From Kribbella catacumbae DSM 19601 (GTDB lineage Bacteria > Actinomycetota > Actinomycetes > Propionibacteriales > Kribbellaceae), in the NCBI RefSeq assembly GCF_000372465.1, contig NZ_AQUZ01000012.1:124355-188354 (forward strand): a stretch of DNA of 64,000 nt. Reading direction: 5' to 3'. Of this stretch, positions 17,170 to 26,248 are shown one piece after another; position 1 is the stretch's first letter, and each line of letters starts with the position of its first letter. The notes beneath the pieces were generated by a model. That model searched no databases and was not told the origin of the DNA. It was given only the letters and a program-made list of their open reading frames with translations. The position numbers were made by a program, and so were the translations under genes.

Positions 17170-18119
17170 CAGGCTGCCTCCCCGGCGTCGATCACCGAGC
17201 GGATCTTGTCGCCGAGAACCGTCAGAGAGAGCACGGTGAGAAACAAGAACGCGCCCGGGATCGCGAAGAACATCGGGTCTACGGAGTACCAGCTGACCGA
17301 GCTGGAGATCATCTGGCCCCAGGACGCGGTCGGCGGCGTGACGCCGACGCCCAGGAACGACAGGCCGGCCTCGGTACCGATGTAGCCCGGTACCGCGAGC
17401 GTCGACATCACGATGATCGAACTCCGCAGATTCGGCAGGATCTCCCGGAACACCAGGGCGAGGTTCTTCGCGCCGGACGCGCGCGCCGCCTCGACGAACT
17501 CACGGTTGGCCAGCGTCATCGTCTGGCCGCGGATCACCCGGGCCAGATACGGCCAGCCGAACGCGCTGATCACCACCACGAGCAGGACCGGACGGTTCCC
17601 GGCCGGCAGCGAGGACAGGATCGCGATCATGAAGATCAGCGCCGGGAACGCCATCAGGAAGTCCATCACCCGCGAGATCAGCTGATCCACCCAGCCGCGG
17701 TAGAAGCCGGCCAGCATGCCGAGCACGACCCCGAGGATCCCGGTCAGCACGGTCGCCGAGATCGCGATCGTGATCGAGACCCGGGCGCCGTAGACGATCC
17801 GCGCGAACAGGTCGCGCCCGTTCTGCGGCTCGACGCCGAACCAGTGCTCGCCGCTGATCCCGCCGAGGCTTCCGTTCGGAACCCCGCCGAGGGCGGAGTT
17901 GATCGCGCTGGAGTCGAACTCGTACGGTCCCCAGCCGCTGAGTTTGGTGATCAACGGCGCGAACGCGGCCATCAGGACGACGATCAGCAAGAAGGCGAGG
18001 CAGAGCACCGCCGCCTTGTCATGCACGAGTCTGGTCAGGATCCGCTGGGTCGAGGTCGGGGGGCCACCAGCGGCGGCCCCCACTTCCTCGACCTCGAGCA
18101 GCGTGGGGGTCGTCGACAT
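17169..18119 (-). CDS. Peptide/oligosaccharide ABC importer permease (DppC-like)
   Basis: 316 aa. The N-terminus has the DppC pattern of one helix (AVLCLAFLLIVVLMAAFAPLI) followed by a periplasmic loop with GEHWFGVEPQNGRDLFARIVYG. The EAA loop is FVEAARASGAKNLALVFREILPNL. The gene order dppC before dppB is reversed compared with most operons. It lies 3 bp after the binding-protein gene. Confidence 0.92.
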   Translation of the reverse strand: MSTTPTLLEVEEVGAAAGGPPTSTQRILTRLVHDKAAVLCLAFLLIVVLMAAFAPLITKLSGWGPYEFDSSAINSALGGVPNGSLGGISGEHWFGVEPQNGRDLFARIVYGARVSITIAISATVLTGILGVVLGMLAGFYRGWVDQLISRVMDFLMAFPALIFMIAILSSLPAGNRPVLLVVVISAFGWPYLARVIRGQTMTLANREFVEAARASGAKNLALVFREILPNLRSSIIVMSTLAVPGYIGTEAGLSFLGVGVTPPTASWGQMISSSVSWYSVDPMFFAIPGAFLFLTVLSLTVLGDKIRSVIDAGEAA

Positions 18120-18122
18120 CGG

Positions 18123-19817
18123 CTACTTCCCGGCGTCCGTCAGACCGACCGAGACCAGGTCGATACCACCGGAGAACCCGTCGTGCAGATAGGCACCGGC
18201 GATGTTGCTGCCGACAACCATCAGGACCTTCTCGTACAGCAGCGGCACCATCGGCGCGAGCTTCATGATCTGCTTGTCCAGTTCGCCGTACGCCGCGTTG
18301 GCGGCCGTGACGTCCTTCAGCGCGGCGATCTCGTCGATCGTCTTGTTGACGCCCGGGTCGTTCAGCTGCGACAGGTTCGAGTTGCCCTTGGCGGTGATGT
18401 TGCGACCGTCGAACAGCGGCGGCAGGAAGGTCGCGCCGGACGGCCAGTCCGGGCACCAGCCGGTGATCGCCGCGTCGTGCTGCTGCGACGGAGTACCGAT
18501 CACCTCGTAGTACGTCGAGGTGTCGATGATGTTGATCTTGACGGCGATCTTCAACGGCTGCAGGGCCTGCTGGATCGCCACCGCCATCGCCTGCATCTTC
18601 GGCTGCGCGCGGGTGTCCAGCGTCATCGTGAAGCCGCCGGCCTGACCGGCCTCGGTGAGGAGCTTGCGTGCGGCCTCGACGTCACCCTTGCCGTCCGGGC
18701 TCGGGTACGGGTCGTAGTCCGCCCGGCCGACGATGGTCGGCGGCTGGATGCTGGTGGCCAGGTCGGCAAGGGTCGAACCGCCGACGGCATCCCGGACGGT
18801 CTGCTTGTTCACAGCGAAGTTGATCGCTTGCCGGACTCGCACGTCGTTCAGCGGCTTCTTGGTGGAGTTCAGCCCCATGTACGTCGTACAGCCGCCGAGG
18901 CCGGAGAGCGTTCTCTGCTTGAGCTGCGGGGTCTGGATGCGGGCCACCGAGGCGGCCTGGATCGTGCCCGCGATGGCGTTGGCGTCCGTGCCCTGACCGG
19001 CGATCATCCGCTCGTCGATGGTGGCCGGGTCCAGCCCGAAGGTCCACTGGAAGCCGTCCGGCTTCGCCGCGCGAATGGAGTCGGTCTTGGCGTCCCACTT
19101 GTCGTTGCGGACCAGCTTCAGCGAGGCACCCGGCTTGTACGCCGAGACCTTGTACGGGCCGGAGGCGATCGGCTTGCTGTCGAGCTCGGTGCCTGCGCCG
19201 GTGCCCTTGGGGACCGGGACGAAGGTGTTCTGCGCGACCACACTGCCGAAGTCGGCGTACGGCTTCTTCAGGTGGAAGACGACGGTCTTCGCGTCCGGCG
19301 TCTCGATGGTCGGCATCTCACCCGACTTGTACGGCCCCTGGTAGCTGGCCGGTGCGGCGATGATCTGCTTCGCGTACGGCGAACCGATACCGATCTCCGG
19401 ATCCCAGGCCCGGGACACGGCGAACTTCACGTCGGCGCTGGTGATCGGAGCGCCGGTCTCGAACGCGACGCCGTCCTTCAGCGTGAACGTCCAGGTCTTT
19501 CCGCCGTCGCTGGGCTTGCCGGTGTCCGTCGCGAGGTCGGGCACGATCTTGGTCCCGTCAGCGCCGGGCGCTGCACCCTGGGTGGTCAGCGTGCGGTAGA
19601 TCAGCCGGTAGAAGTTGTTCACTCCACCGTCGAAGCCGCGCACCGGGTCGAGGTGCGAGAACCCGGCGTTGGCGAGGACCTGGACGGTACCGCCCGTGGC
19701 GGCCTGCCCGCCCGGGCCGGCCGAGGTCTTGTCCGCGCCGGCCGCGTTCCCGGAGCAGGCGGTCAGGGCGAGTGAGCCGGACAGCAGCAGTCCTGCCAGC
19801 ATCGTCGATCTTTTCAT
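18123..19817 (-). CDS. ABC importer substrate-binding lipoprotein (SBP_bac_5)
   Basis: 564 aa. The signal peptide MKRSTMLAGLLLSGSLALTAC ends in a lipobox with Cys21. The family-5 fold is visible in HLDPVRGFDGGVNNFYRLIYRTL, KTWTFTLKDGVAFETGAPITSADV and VRQAINFAVNKQTV. Family 5 binds peptides but also plant oligosaccharides in actinobacteria. ATG 19817 follows AGAAGAG. It lies 15 bp behind the arabinofuranosidase, so the imported ligand may carry L-arabinose. Confidence 0.92.
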   Translation of the reverse strand: MKRSTMLAGLLLSGSLALTACSGNAAGADKTSAGPGGQAATGGTVQVLANAGFSHLDPVRGFDGGVNNFYRLIYRTLTTQGAAPGADGTKIVPDLATDTGKPSDGGKTWTFTLKDGVAFETGAPITSADVKFAVSRAWDPEIGIGSPYAKQIIAAPASYQGPYKSGEMPTIETPDAKTVVFHLKKPYADFGSVVAQNTFVPVPKGTGAGTELDSKPIASGPYKVSAYKPGASLKLVRNDKWDAKTDSIRAAKPDGFQWTFGLDPATIDERMIAGQGTDANAIAGTIQAASVARIQTPQLKQRTLSGLGGCTTYMGLNSTKKPLNDVRVRQAINFAVNKQTVRDAVGGSTLADLATSIQPPTIVGRADYDPYPSPDGKGDVEAARKLLTEAGQAGGFTMTLDTRAQPKMQAMAVAIQQALQPLKIAVKINIIDTSTYYEVIGTPSQQHDAAITGWCPDWPSGATFLPPLFDGRNITAKGNSNLSQLNDPGVNKTIDEIAALKDVTAANAAYGELDKQIMKLAPMVPLLYEKVLMVVGSNIAGAYLHDGFSGGIDLVSVGLTDAGK

Positions 19818-19832
19818 GGGCTCTTCTCTCAA

Positions 19833-21746
19833 TCAGCTCTGTCGGAGCCAGACGCGCATCGACTGCGCCTGGCGGTTGCCCCAGAGGAAGTACGGAACGA
19901 ACGTGGCTACTACTTCGCTGTCCGGGCTGCCGAGCGCCGGGCGATCCCGCAGTACGGGGTAAAGTTCGTCGGGCGGCGGCGCGGCTACTCCGGCCGCGAT
20001 CTCCAGTACGACGGCGTCTCCGTCGACGAGAGGCTTCGATACAGCCCGGGCGCCGGCCACTGCCGACGGGGTCAGCAGCAGGTCATCGATCGTTGCCCGG
20101 ACATCTTGTTGCTCGACGCAATAAACGAGCGGTCCACGGGCCACCGCGACAGCGCCCCGAGTCGCGTCGAGGTACGGGTGCGAACCGTGCGCCCGCGCCG
20201 GCATCCGCAGTACCAGCCGGACCTCGTCGCCGGCAGCGAAGATGCGGCTCAGCGTCAGCCATCCGCCCTCCACCACATCGTCGGTCGGCACATCGTTCAC
20301 GAACAGATAGGCCTCGTCGGCCCAGCTGGGAACACGCAGTACGAGGGTCTGCTCGTCGTCCGGCGCGCGATCGACCGTGATCCGGATCTCGCCGTCCCAC
20401 GGGTACGCGGTTTGCACCTGGACGGCGAACGCGCCGGCGTCGATGCGCGCATCGGCGTACAGGCCGATGTAGATCGCGCCGTTTCGCTGCGCTGCCACGT
20501 AGTCCTGGAGCTGCGCCATCCAGCGGACGATGTTGGGCGGGCAGCAGGGGCAGCCGAACCATGACCGCCGCAGCGGCTCACCACCGCTCTCCGCACCGCT
20601 GCGCTGCTCGTGATCCGGGCGGCGCTGCAGCGGGTTGTCGTAGAAGAACGCCGCGCCGTCCGCCGAAAGCCCTACTGCATAAGCGTTGTAGAGCACCGTC
20701 TCGAAGACATCCAGGTACTTCGCTGCGCCGGTGGCGAGGAACATCCGCCAGCCCCACTGCATCGTCGCGATCGCGGCACAGGTCTCGCTGTACGCGCGTT
20801 CGGACGGCAGCTCGTACCGGTCGCCGATCGCCTCGTCGGAGTGCCGGCTGCCGAGGCCGCCGGTGACGTAGAGCTTGGTCGCCACCATGTCCGCCCAGAG
20901 CCGCTCCAGCGCCACCAGCAGCGACGTGTCGCCTGTCTCCAGATGGACGTCCGCGGCGCCTGCGGCGAGGTACGCCATCCGTACTGCGTGCCCGGTCACC
21001 GACGGGAGGTCCCGGAAGGGCGCGTTGTCCTGGAAGTACTCCGCCGGGAGGAGGCTGTGCTTGAGGTTGCCCTGGCCGCGACGGTCCACGAACAGCTGGG
21101 CCTGTGTCAGGTAGTCGCGCGTGCCGGTCTCGCGGTACAGCTCGACCATCGCCATCTCGATCTCGGGATGACCGCAGACGATCTCGTCACCGTCGGCGCC
21201 GAACTTGCGGACCACCAGGTCCGCGAACCGGCAGGCGATCGTGAGGAGCCTGGCGTCGCCCAGCTGGCGGTTCGCCGCGACAGCCGCCTGGATCAGGTGA
21301 CCGAGGTTGTACAGCTCGTGACCCCAGGCGATGTCCTCCCACGGCTGCTTGGCGGACTCGGGGTCCTGGAAGAACGAGTTGAGGTAGCCGTCGTCGGCTT
21401 GCACCTGCTCGAGGAGCTCGATGGCTTCCTCGAAGAACTCCCGGGCGCCGGTCGGCTCGTCCTCGCTTCCGAGCTCGTACGCGAGGCCCTCGAGGGTCTT
21501 GTAGATATCTGTGTCCAGGAAGGGGTAGCGGCCGCGGTACGGGCCGGCGGACGGGTCGAGCAGGCGGCGGAGATTGTCTAGATTGCCCGCCTTCCGGAGC
21601 TCGGTCAGCGCATGCGGGATGGTCGCGAGACGGTTCCGCCGTTGCCAGTCGGCCAGCAGTCCGCCGGTCAGCTGGACCGCGTCGGTGGCCAGTGGCTCGA
21701 CTACGCCGGCGCTCGTCCGGACCGCCCCAGGACGGCTCTTTGTCAT
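19833..21746 (-). CDS. GH127 beta-L-arabinofuranosidase
   Basis: 637 aa, no signal peptide, so intracellular. GH127 enzymes release L-arabinose from beta-linked arabinofuranose, best known on the hydroxyproline-bound arabinosides of extensins. The Zn/thiolate centre is visible: Glu321 and Cys323 in SETCA, and Cys401 and Cys402 in CPCCPPNIVRW, the pattern (Glu plus three Cys, one as nucleophile) of characterised HypBA1. ATG 21746 has GAGGAA at 5 nt, and ATG 21773 lacks a ribosome site. First gene of the nine-gene locus ending at 12459. Confidence 0.92.
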   Translation of the reverse strand: MTKSRPGAVRTSAGVVEPLATDAVQLTGGLLADWQRRNRLATIPHALTELRKAGNLDNLRRLLDPSAGPYRGRYPFLDTDIYKTLEGLAYELGSEDEPTGAREFFEEAIELLEQVQADDGYLNSFFQDPESAKQPWEDIAWGHELYNLGHLIQAAVAANRQLGDARLLTIACRFADLVVRKFGADGDEIVCGHPEIEMAMVELYRETGTRDYLTQAQLFVDRRGQGNLKHSLLPAEYFQDNAPFRDLPSVTGHAVRMAYLAAGAADVHLETGDTSLLVALERLWADMVATKLYVTGGLGSRHSDEAIGDRYELPSERAYSETCAAIATMQWGWRMFLATGAAKYLDVFETVLYNAYAVGLSADGAAFFYDNPLQRRPDHEQRSGAESGGEPLRRSWFGCPCCPPNIVRWMAQLQDYVAAQRNGAIYIGLYADARIDAGAFAVQVQTAYPWDGEIRITVDRAPDDEQTLVLRVPSWADEAYLFVNDVPTDDVVEGGWLTLSRIFAAGDEVRLVLRMPARAHGSHPYLDATRGAVAVARGPLVYCVEQQDVRATIDDLLLTPSAVAGARAVSKPLVDGDAVVLEIAAGVAAPPPDELYPVLRDRPALGSPDSEVVATFVPYFLWGNRQAQSMRVWLRQS

Positions 21747-21868
21747 CAGGTTCCTCACAGTGCCGTGTGACATTGCACTGACCCTAGAGGGAAAACCTTT
21801 GCCCTGACAAGCGATTCCGAAAACGAGCGCCCGCACGGCCGGGAACGACGCGGGTGCCCGGGGGTCGC

Positions 21869-21968
21869 GGACCGCCAGCACTCACAAACGTCACCCGGGC
21901 AGTCCTGGTCAGGCGTGGGCCGCTGTGCCCTGGGCTCCGCAGAGCAGGTTTGTGAGTGGGGGCGGTCC
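21869..21968. repeat. 100-bp palindromic element, family B, copy 1
   Basis: Arms GGACCGCC + 2 nt + CACTCACAAAC at the left and GTTTGTGAGTG + 2 nt + GGCGGTCC at the right enclose a variable 58-bp core. A second copy of the same length is at 58465-58564. The cores share AGGCGTG but otherwise differ. The element lies between the GH127 promoter and the pnkp stop. Confidence 0.85.
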
Positions 21969-21973
21969 GGGCC

Positions 21974-24499
21974 CTAGAGGCGCGGGTCGACGGGCTCGGA
22001 CTCTAGGGCCAGGACGGCGAAGACACATTCGTGGATTCGCCAGAGCGGCTCGCCGCGGGCTGCCCGCTCCAGCGCCTCCAGACCGACGGCGTACTCGCGC
22101 AGGGCCAGCGATCGCTTGTGGCCGAGCTTCCGGTCACGCAGCCGGCCGAAGTTCTCCGGCTCGGTGTAGTCGGGACCGTAGATGATCCGCAGATACTCCT
22201 GCCCGCGCACCTTCAGCCCCGGCTGCGCCAGCCCCTTCCCGGTCCGGACCAGGTTCGCCGCGGGCTTCACCACCATGCCCTCGCCGCCGGCACCCGTCAG
22301 CTCCTCCCACCAGGAGATCCCGGCATCCCACGACTCCAGGTCGACGTACAGCCGCCGGGTCGGCGTGATCAGTCCGGGGCCTGCGGCAACCATCCGATCC
22401 GCCACCGCAAGGTGCCAGGCGTGTGGCTTCTCCTGGTACGTCGCCCCCTCCGACGCCAGCAACTGGAACGGCGCCAGCCGCACCCCATCCAGCCCCTCGG
22501 TCGGCCAGCAGTAGCGCCGATACGCCTCGCTGAACAGATCCGCGTTCACCGTACGCCGCTGGGTCCGTGCGAGCATCTCCCCCACGTCAAGCCCTGCTGC
22601 AGCAGCGGATTCCAACGCAACGGTTGCCGCAGGCAAGGAAGATCGCGCGGCCGCACCGACAGCGGCGTACTGGTTGCGGAGCAGGTCGCCGGCCTTCGCG
22701 CTCCACGGGAGCAGCTCGGCGTCCAGCAGCAACCAGGAGGTGTCCAGCTCCTCGAACAGCCCGGCTTCCTCAGCTACGGCACGGAGCCGGAGCAGCAGGT
22801 CATCCGTCAGCGCCGTACCGAAGAACGACCGCCCGGTCCGCGTGTGCACAGCACCTCGTCCAGCCAGCCCGAACCGCTTCTCCGCGACCTCGTCGTCCCG
22901 AGTCAGCAGTACTACGGCGCGCGAGCCCATGTGCTTCTCCTCGCACACCAACTCGGTGACGCCCTGACCCTTGTACGCCTCGAACGCCTGCGCCGGGTGC
23001 TCCAGCAGTCCCGGCATCGGCGAGGTCGCCACCGGGCTCATCGTCGGCGGCAGGTAGAGCAGGAAGCGCGGGTCGATCGCGAATCGGCTCATCACCTCGA
23101 GCGCGGCGCCGGCCTGCTCGGCCCGGACGCTGATCCGGCCATGCGTGCCGGTCTCGATCACCCGCCGTCCGACCACGTCGGTGATGTCCAGGACATCCGG
23201 CTCACGCTCCGGCGCGGCCGGGACGTGCAGCGGCTTCGCGGGCTTGTAGTACTGCTCGGCGGCGTCCACCTGGACCAGCTCGCGCTCGGGATAGCGCAGA
23301 GCCGTCAGCGCTCCCCCGAACACACAGCCGGTGTCGAGGCAGATCGTGTTGTTGATCCACTCCGGCTCCGGCGTCGGCGTGTGGCCGTAGACGACCATCG
23401 CGCGGCCGCGGTACTCGGTCGCCCACGGGTAGCGGATCGGCAGCCCGAACTCGTCGGTCTCGCCGGTGGTCTCGCCGTACAGGCAGAAGGACCGGACCCG
23501 GCCCGAAGTGCGGCCATGCATGCGCTCGACCAGGCCTGCGTGCGAGACGACCAGGTTGCCGCCGTCGAAGACGTAGTGCGAGATCAGCCCGTCGATGAAG
23601 GTGGCGACCTCGGCCCGGAACTCCTCCGGCTCGGCGGCGAGCTGCTCCAGGGATTCGGCCAGACCGTGGTTGATCCGCACCTTCTTCCCGCGCATCGACC
23701 GGAGCAGCTTGTCCTCGTGGTTGCCGGTCACGCAGTAGGCGTTGCCGGCGGCAACCATGCCCATCGCCAGCCGCAGTACGCCGGGGGTGTCCGGGCCGCG
23801 GTCGACCAGGTCACCGACGAAGATCACGCGTCTGGCGGGGTGCACGGCGTCGATCGCGCGGCCTTGCTCGTCGCGGGTGATGGTGTAGTCCAGCGCGGTG
23901 AGCAGCTGCTCCAGCTCGGCCCGGCAACCGTGGATGTCGCCGATGATGTCGAACGGGCCGGTCTGGTCGGTGAGGTCGTTGAACAGCCTGGTCCGTTCGA
24001 TGCTGACGGCATCGATCTCCTCGACCGTGGACAGCACGTGGACGCTGCGGAACCCCTCGCGTTTAAGGCTTTTCAGCCCACGCCGCAGCTGGGACCGCTG
24101 CCGGATGACCACCTGCTTGCCGAACTGCCGGTCGGGTCGCTGCTCGTTGCGCGCCACGCAGACCTGCTCCGGCGGATCGAGAACGATTGCCACCGGCAAC
24201 ACGTCGTGCTCGCGGGCGAGGGCGACCAGCTCCTTGCGCGCCTCCGGCTGCACGTTGGTCGCGTCGATCACGGTCAGCCGGCCCGCGGCGAGCCGTTTGC
24301 CCGCGATGAAGTGCAGTACCTCGAACGCGTCCTTGGTCGCGGCCTGGTCGTTCTCGTCGTCCGAGACGAGTCCGCGGCAGACGTCGCTGGAGATCACCTC
24401 GGTGCCGAGGAAGTGCTTGCGGGCGAAGGTGGATTTCCCCGACCCGCTCGCGCCGACGAGGACGACCAGGCTCAGTGCCGGTACGCCGATGAGCGCCAT
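21974..24499 (-). CDS. pnkp: Polynucleotide kinase-phosphatase-ligase (bacterial Pnkp)
   Basis: 841 aa, three catalytic modules in the classical order. The 5'-kinase has P-loop GASGSGKST with Lys22. The calcineurin-like 2',3'-phosphatase has GDIHGC, GDLVDRGPDT and GNHE. The C-terminal ligase/adenylyltransferase has motif I EEKHMGSRAV, whose Lys takes AMP, and later VVKP. Pnkp heals and, with Hen1, seals RNA cut by ribotoxins, with 2'-O-methylation preventing recleavage. It abuts hen1 with no gap, forming the standard RNA-repair cassette. ATG 24499. Confidence 0.95.
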   Translation of the reverse strand: MALIGVPALSLVVLVGASGSGKSTFARKHFLGTEVISSDVCRGLVSDDENDQAATKDAFEVLHFIAGKRLAAGRLTVIDATNVQPEARKELVALAREHDVLPVAIVLDPPEQVCVARNEQRPDRQFGKQVVIRQRSQLRRGLKSLKREGFRSVHVLSTVEEIDAVSIERTRLFNDLTDQTGPFDIIGDIHGCRAELEQLLTALDYTITRDEQGRAIDAVHPARRVIFVGDLVDRGPDTPGVLRLAMGMVAAGNAYCVTGNHEDKLLRSMRGKKVRINHGLAESLEQLAAEPEEFRAEVATFIDGLISHYVFDGGNLVVSHAGLVERMHGRTSGRVRSFCLYGETTGETDEFGLPIRYPWATEYRGRAMVVYGHTPTPEPEWINNTICLDTGCVFGGALTALRYPERELVQVDAAEQYYKPAKPLHVPAAPEREPDVLDITDVVGRRVIETGTHGRISVRAEQAGAALEVMSRFAIDPRFLLYLPPTMSPVATSPMPGLLEHPAQAFEAYKGQGVTELVCEEKHMGSRAVVLLTRDDEVAEKRFGLAGRGAVHTRTGRSFFGTALTDDLLLRLRAVAEEAGLFEELDTSWLLLDAELLPWSAKAGDLLRNQYAAVGAAARSSLPAATVALESAAAAGLDVGEMLARTQRRTVNADLFSEAYRRYCWPTEGLDGVRLAPFQLLASEGATYQEKPHAWHLAVADRMVAAGPGLITPTRRLYVDLESWDAGISWWEELTGAGGEGMVVKPAANLVRTGKGLAQPGLKVRGQEYLRIIYGPDYTEPENFGRLRDRKLGHKRSLALREYAVGLEALERAARGEPLWRIHECVFAVLALESEPVDPRL

Positions 24500-25954
24500 C
24501 TAGACCGCCTCCTTCCGGCGGAAAACGGCAAGCTGAGTCGGCGGGCCGACCTCGGGATCGTCGGGTCCGACCGCGCGGAACTCGACGGAGTACCCGTACG
24601 ACCGGCAGACCGCCAGCGCCCACTCCTGGAATTCGGCCCTGGTCCACTCGAACCGGTGATCGGGATGCCGGAAGGCGCCGGCCGCGAGCTTCTCGAACCG
24701 CACGTTGTACTCCGAGTTCGGCGTCGTCACCACGACGGCTCCCGGTCGCGCCGCCCCGAACACCGCCTGAGCGAGCGCGGGCAGCCGAGGGGGGTCGACA
24801 TGCTCGACCACCTCCATCAGCACGGCGGCATCAAGCCCGGCCAGCCGCGCGTCGGCGTACGTCACCGACGACTGAAACAACCGGAGGCGCTCCCGCTGCC
24901 GATCAGACATCTGAGCCACCTGCAGCCGCCGCTCGGCAAACCCCAACGCCCGAGAAGACACGTCGGTGGCTACCACCTGGTCATACCGCCCATCCTTCAA
25001 GAGTTCAGAAACAAGAACCCCTTCCCCACACCCGAGATCACCCACGCGGTGCCCGCCGATCTCCCGCAGTACGTCGAGTACCGCCTGCCGACGCTGAACC
25101 ACCAACGGAATGGGCTGAGTGTCGTCGCCAACCTCGGTGAGGGGCTCGTCTTCTGTGAGATCGCCGTCGGCTTCGGTTAGGCGGTCTAGGGCTGAGTCGG
25201 TGAGGTTGCGGCGGTGGGCCAGGTAGCGGTGGGAGATCTGTTGTTTGTCTGGGTGGGTGGCCAGCCAGCCTTCGCCGGCTCGGATTAGTTTTTCTACCTC
25301 GTCGGTGTCGACCCAGTAGTGCTTTGCGTCGTCGAGGACGGGGAGCAGGACGTAGAGGTGGTTGAGGGCGTCGGCGAGGCGGAGGTTGCCGGTTAGGCGG
25401 AGGTCGACGTAGCGCGAGTCGCCCCACTCCGGGATCTCCGGATCGAGCGGGACCGGACGGGCATCGACGGTCCAGCCCAGTGGCCCGAAGAAGCGTGCGG
25501 CCAGCGCGGTACCCCCGTTGCATGGGAGGGCGGGGATGTGGATCTCCAGCGGGATCGGCCGGGTCGCGAGCTCGGGGCGCGCGTCGCAGCGGCCGTTCAT
25601 CGCAGTACGGAAGAGTTTGCCGAGCGCGACCGCGAGCAGGCTCGACGCGGCGTACGGGCGGTCGCTGACGTACTGCCCGAGCGTGAACCCCTCAGCCGCC
25701 TTACCCTTGCCCCTCCCCGAGCGGACCAGCGCGATCGGATCGACCTCCAGCAACACTGCCGCCGTACACCGTTCGACCGTCGCCTCCGGGTAGAGCACAT
25801 GCGCCACCCCACCCGCGACCTCCACCGACTGCGGTCGCGCCGGATTCTTGTGCAACAGGAATCCGAGGTCGGTAGCGGGAACATCTGGGCCGGCCGAGCG
25901 AGTGGCGATGGTCAGGAACACTTCCGTATTCGACCACGCGGAGCGTCCATCCAC
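24500..25954 (-). CDS. hen1: RNA-repair 3'-terminal ribose 2'-O-methyltransferase Hen1
   Basis: 484 aa. The N-terminal Hen1_L half (ATDLGFLLHKNP ... LPCNGG ... GWTVDARPVPLD) activates the Pnkp ligase. The C-terminal methyltransferase has DLGCGEGVLVSELL for SAM and MEVVEHVDP, the metal-binding ExxEH pattern. It methylates the 2'-OH at the break before ligation. ATG 25954 has GAGG at 6 nt. Conserved similarity starts at VFLTIAT, so GTG 25921 is an alternative start. Confidence 0.93.
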   Translation of the reverse strand: MDGRSAWSNTEVFLTIATRSAGPDVPATDLGFLLHKNPARPQSVEVAGGVAHVLYPEATVERCTAAVLLEVDPIALVRSGRGKGKAAEGFTLGQYVSDRPYAASSLLAVALGKLFRTAMNGRCDARPELATRPIPLEIHIPALPCNGGTALAARFFGPLGWTVDARPVPLDPEIPEWGDSRYVDLRLTGNLRLADALNHLYVLLPVLDDAKHYWVDTDEVEKLIRAGEGWLATHPDKQQISHRYLAHRRNLTDSALDRLTEADGDLTEDEPLTEVGDDTQPIPLVVQRRQAVLDVLREIGGHRVGDLGCGEGVLVSELLKDGRYDQVVATDVSSRALGFAERRLQVAQMSDRQRERLRLFQSSVTYADARLAGLDAAVLMEVVEHVDPPRLPALAQAVFGAARPGAVVVTTPNSEYNVRFEKLAAGAFRHPDHRFEWTRAEFQEWALAVCRSYGYSVEFRAVGPDDPEVGPPTQLAVFRRKEAV

Positions 25955-26001
25955 CGCCTCATTTGTCAGTAGTTAACAGGCACTTGTGGATCGAAGACTG
26001 A

Positions 26002-26075
26002 GACACGCCCGATCACCTCTGGCGTGTCCGGCCGGTTGGTTCTACCTTGATTTGCAGTGAACGAGTCGCTACAGG
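26002..26075 (+). promoter_or_regulatory. Hairpin/dyad plus candidate promoter for the 26.2-kb mini-operon
   Basis: A perfect 8-bp inverted repeat (GACACGCC 26002-26009, GGCGTGTC 26021-26028) precedes TTGATT (26047-26052), a 17-bp spacer and TACAGG (26070-26075). The predicted leader runs about 80 nt to the mini-ORF at 26159. Confidence 0.4.
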
Positions 26076-26158
26076 CCGTCCTTCCCCGCTGACAGTCCGT
26101 ACCGGTCCCCGGTTTGTGGCGAATGCCCTGAACCACGCCGACACCCGGGGAAAGGACC

Positions 26159-26248
26159 ATGGCAACTCCCTCAGGCCATCCCAGCACCAGTAGCAGTTCC
26201 ACCGGCAGCAGACAGCGGTCCATGCGTACCGAAGAGGTCCGCCGGTGA
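26159..26248 (+). CDS. Coupled mini-ORF (29 aa) ahead of a VSGTG-family gene
   Basis: ATG 26159 has a strong ribosome site (GGGGAAAGG, 3 nt before the start). The product is 29 residues and Ser/Thr-rich (PSTSSSSTGSRQR), ending EEVRR. Its TGA overlaps the GTG of the next gene as GTGA. The paralogous gene at 34825 has the same arrangement, so this is probably a translated leader that delivers ribosomes to the downstream start. Confidence 0.55.
   Translation: MATPSGHPSTSSSSTGSRQRSMRTEEVRR

Noticed and set aside
17844..19775. 643-codon open frame antisense to the binding-protein gene
   Set aside because: No motifs, low-complexity Arg/Gly/Val composition; mirrors the third-position GC of the real gene.
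22031..25180. 1049-codon open frame antisense to pnkp and hen1
   Set aside because: Arg/Gly/Leu-rich translation without domains; it is the GC-skew shadow of two well-supported genes on the other strand.
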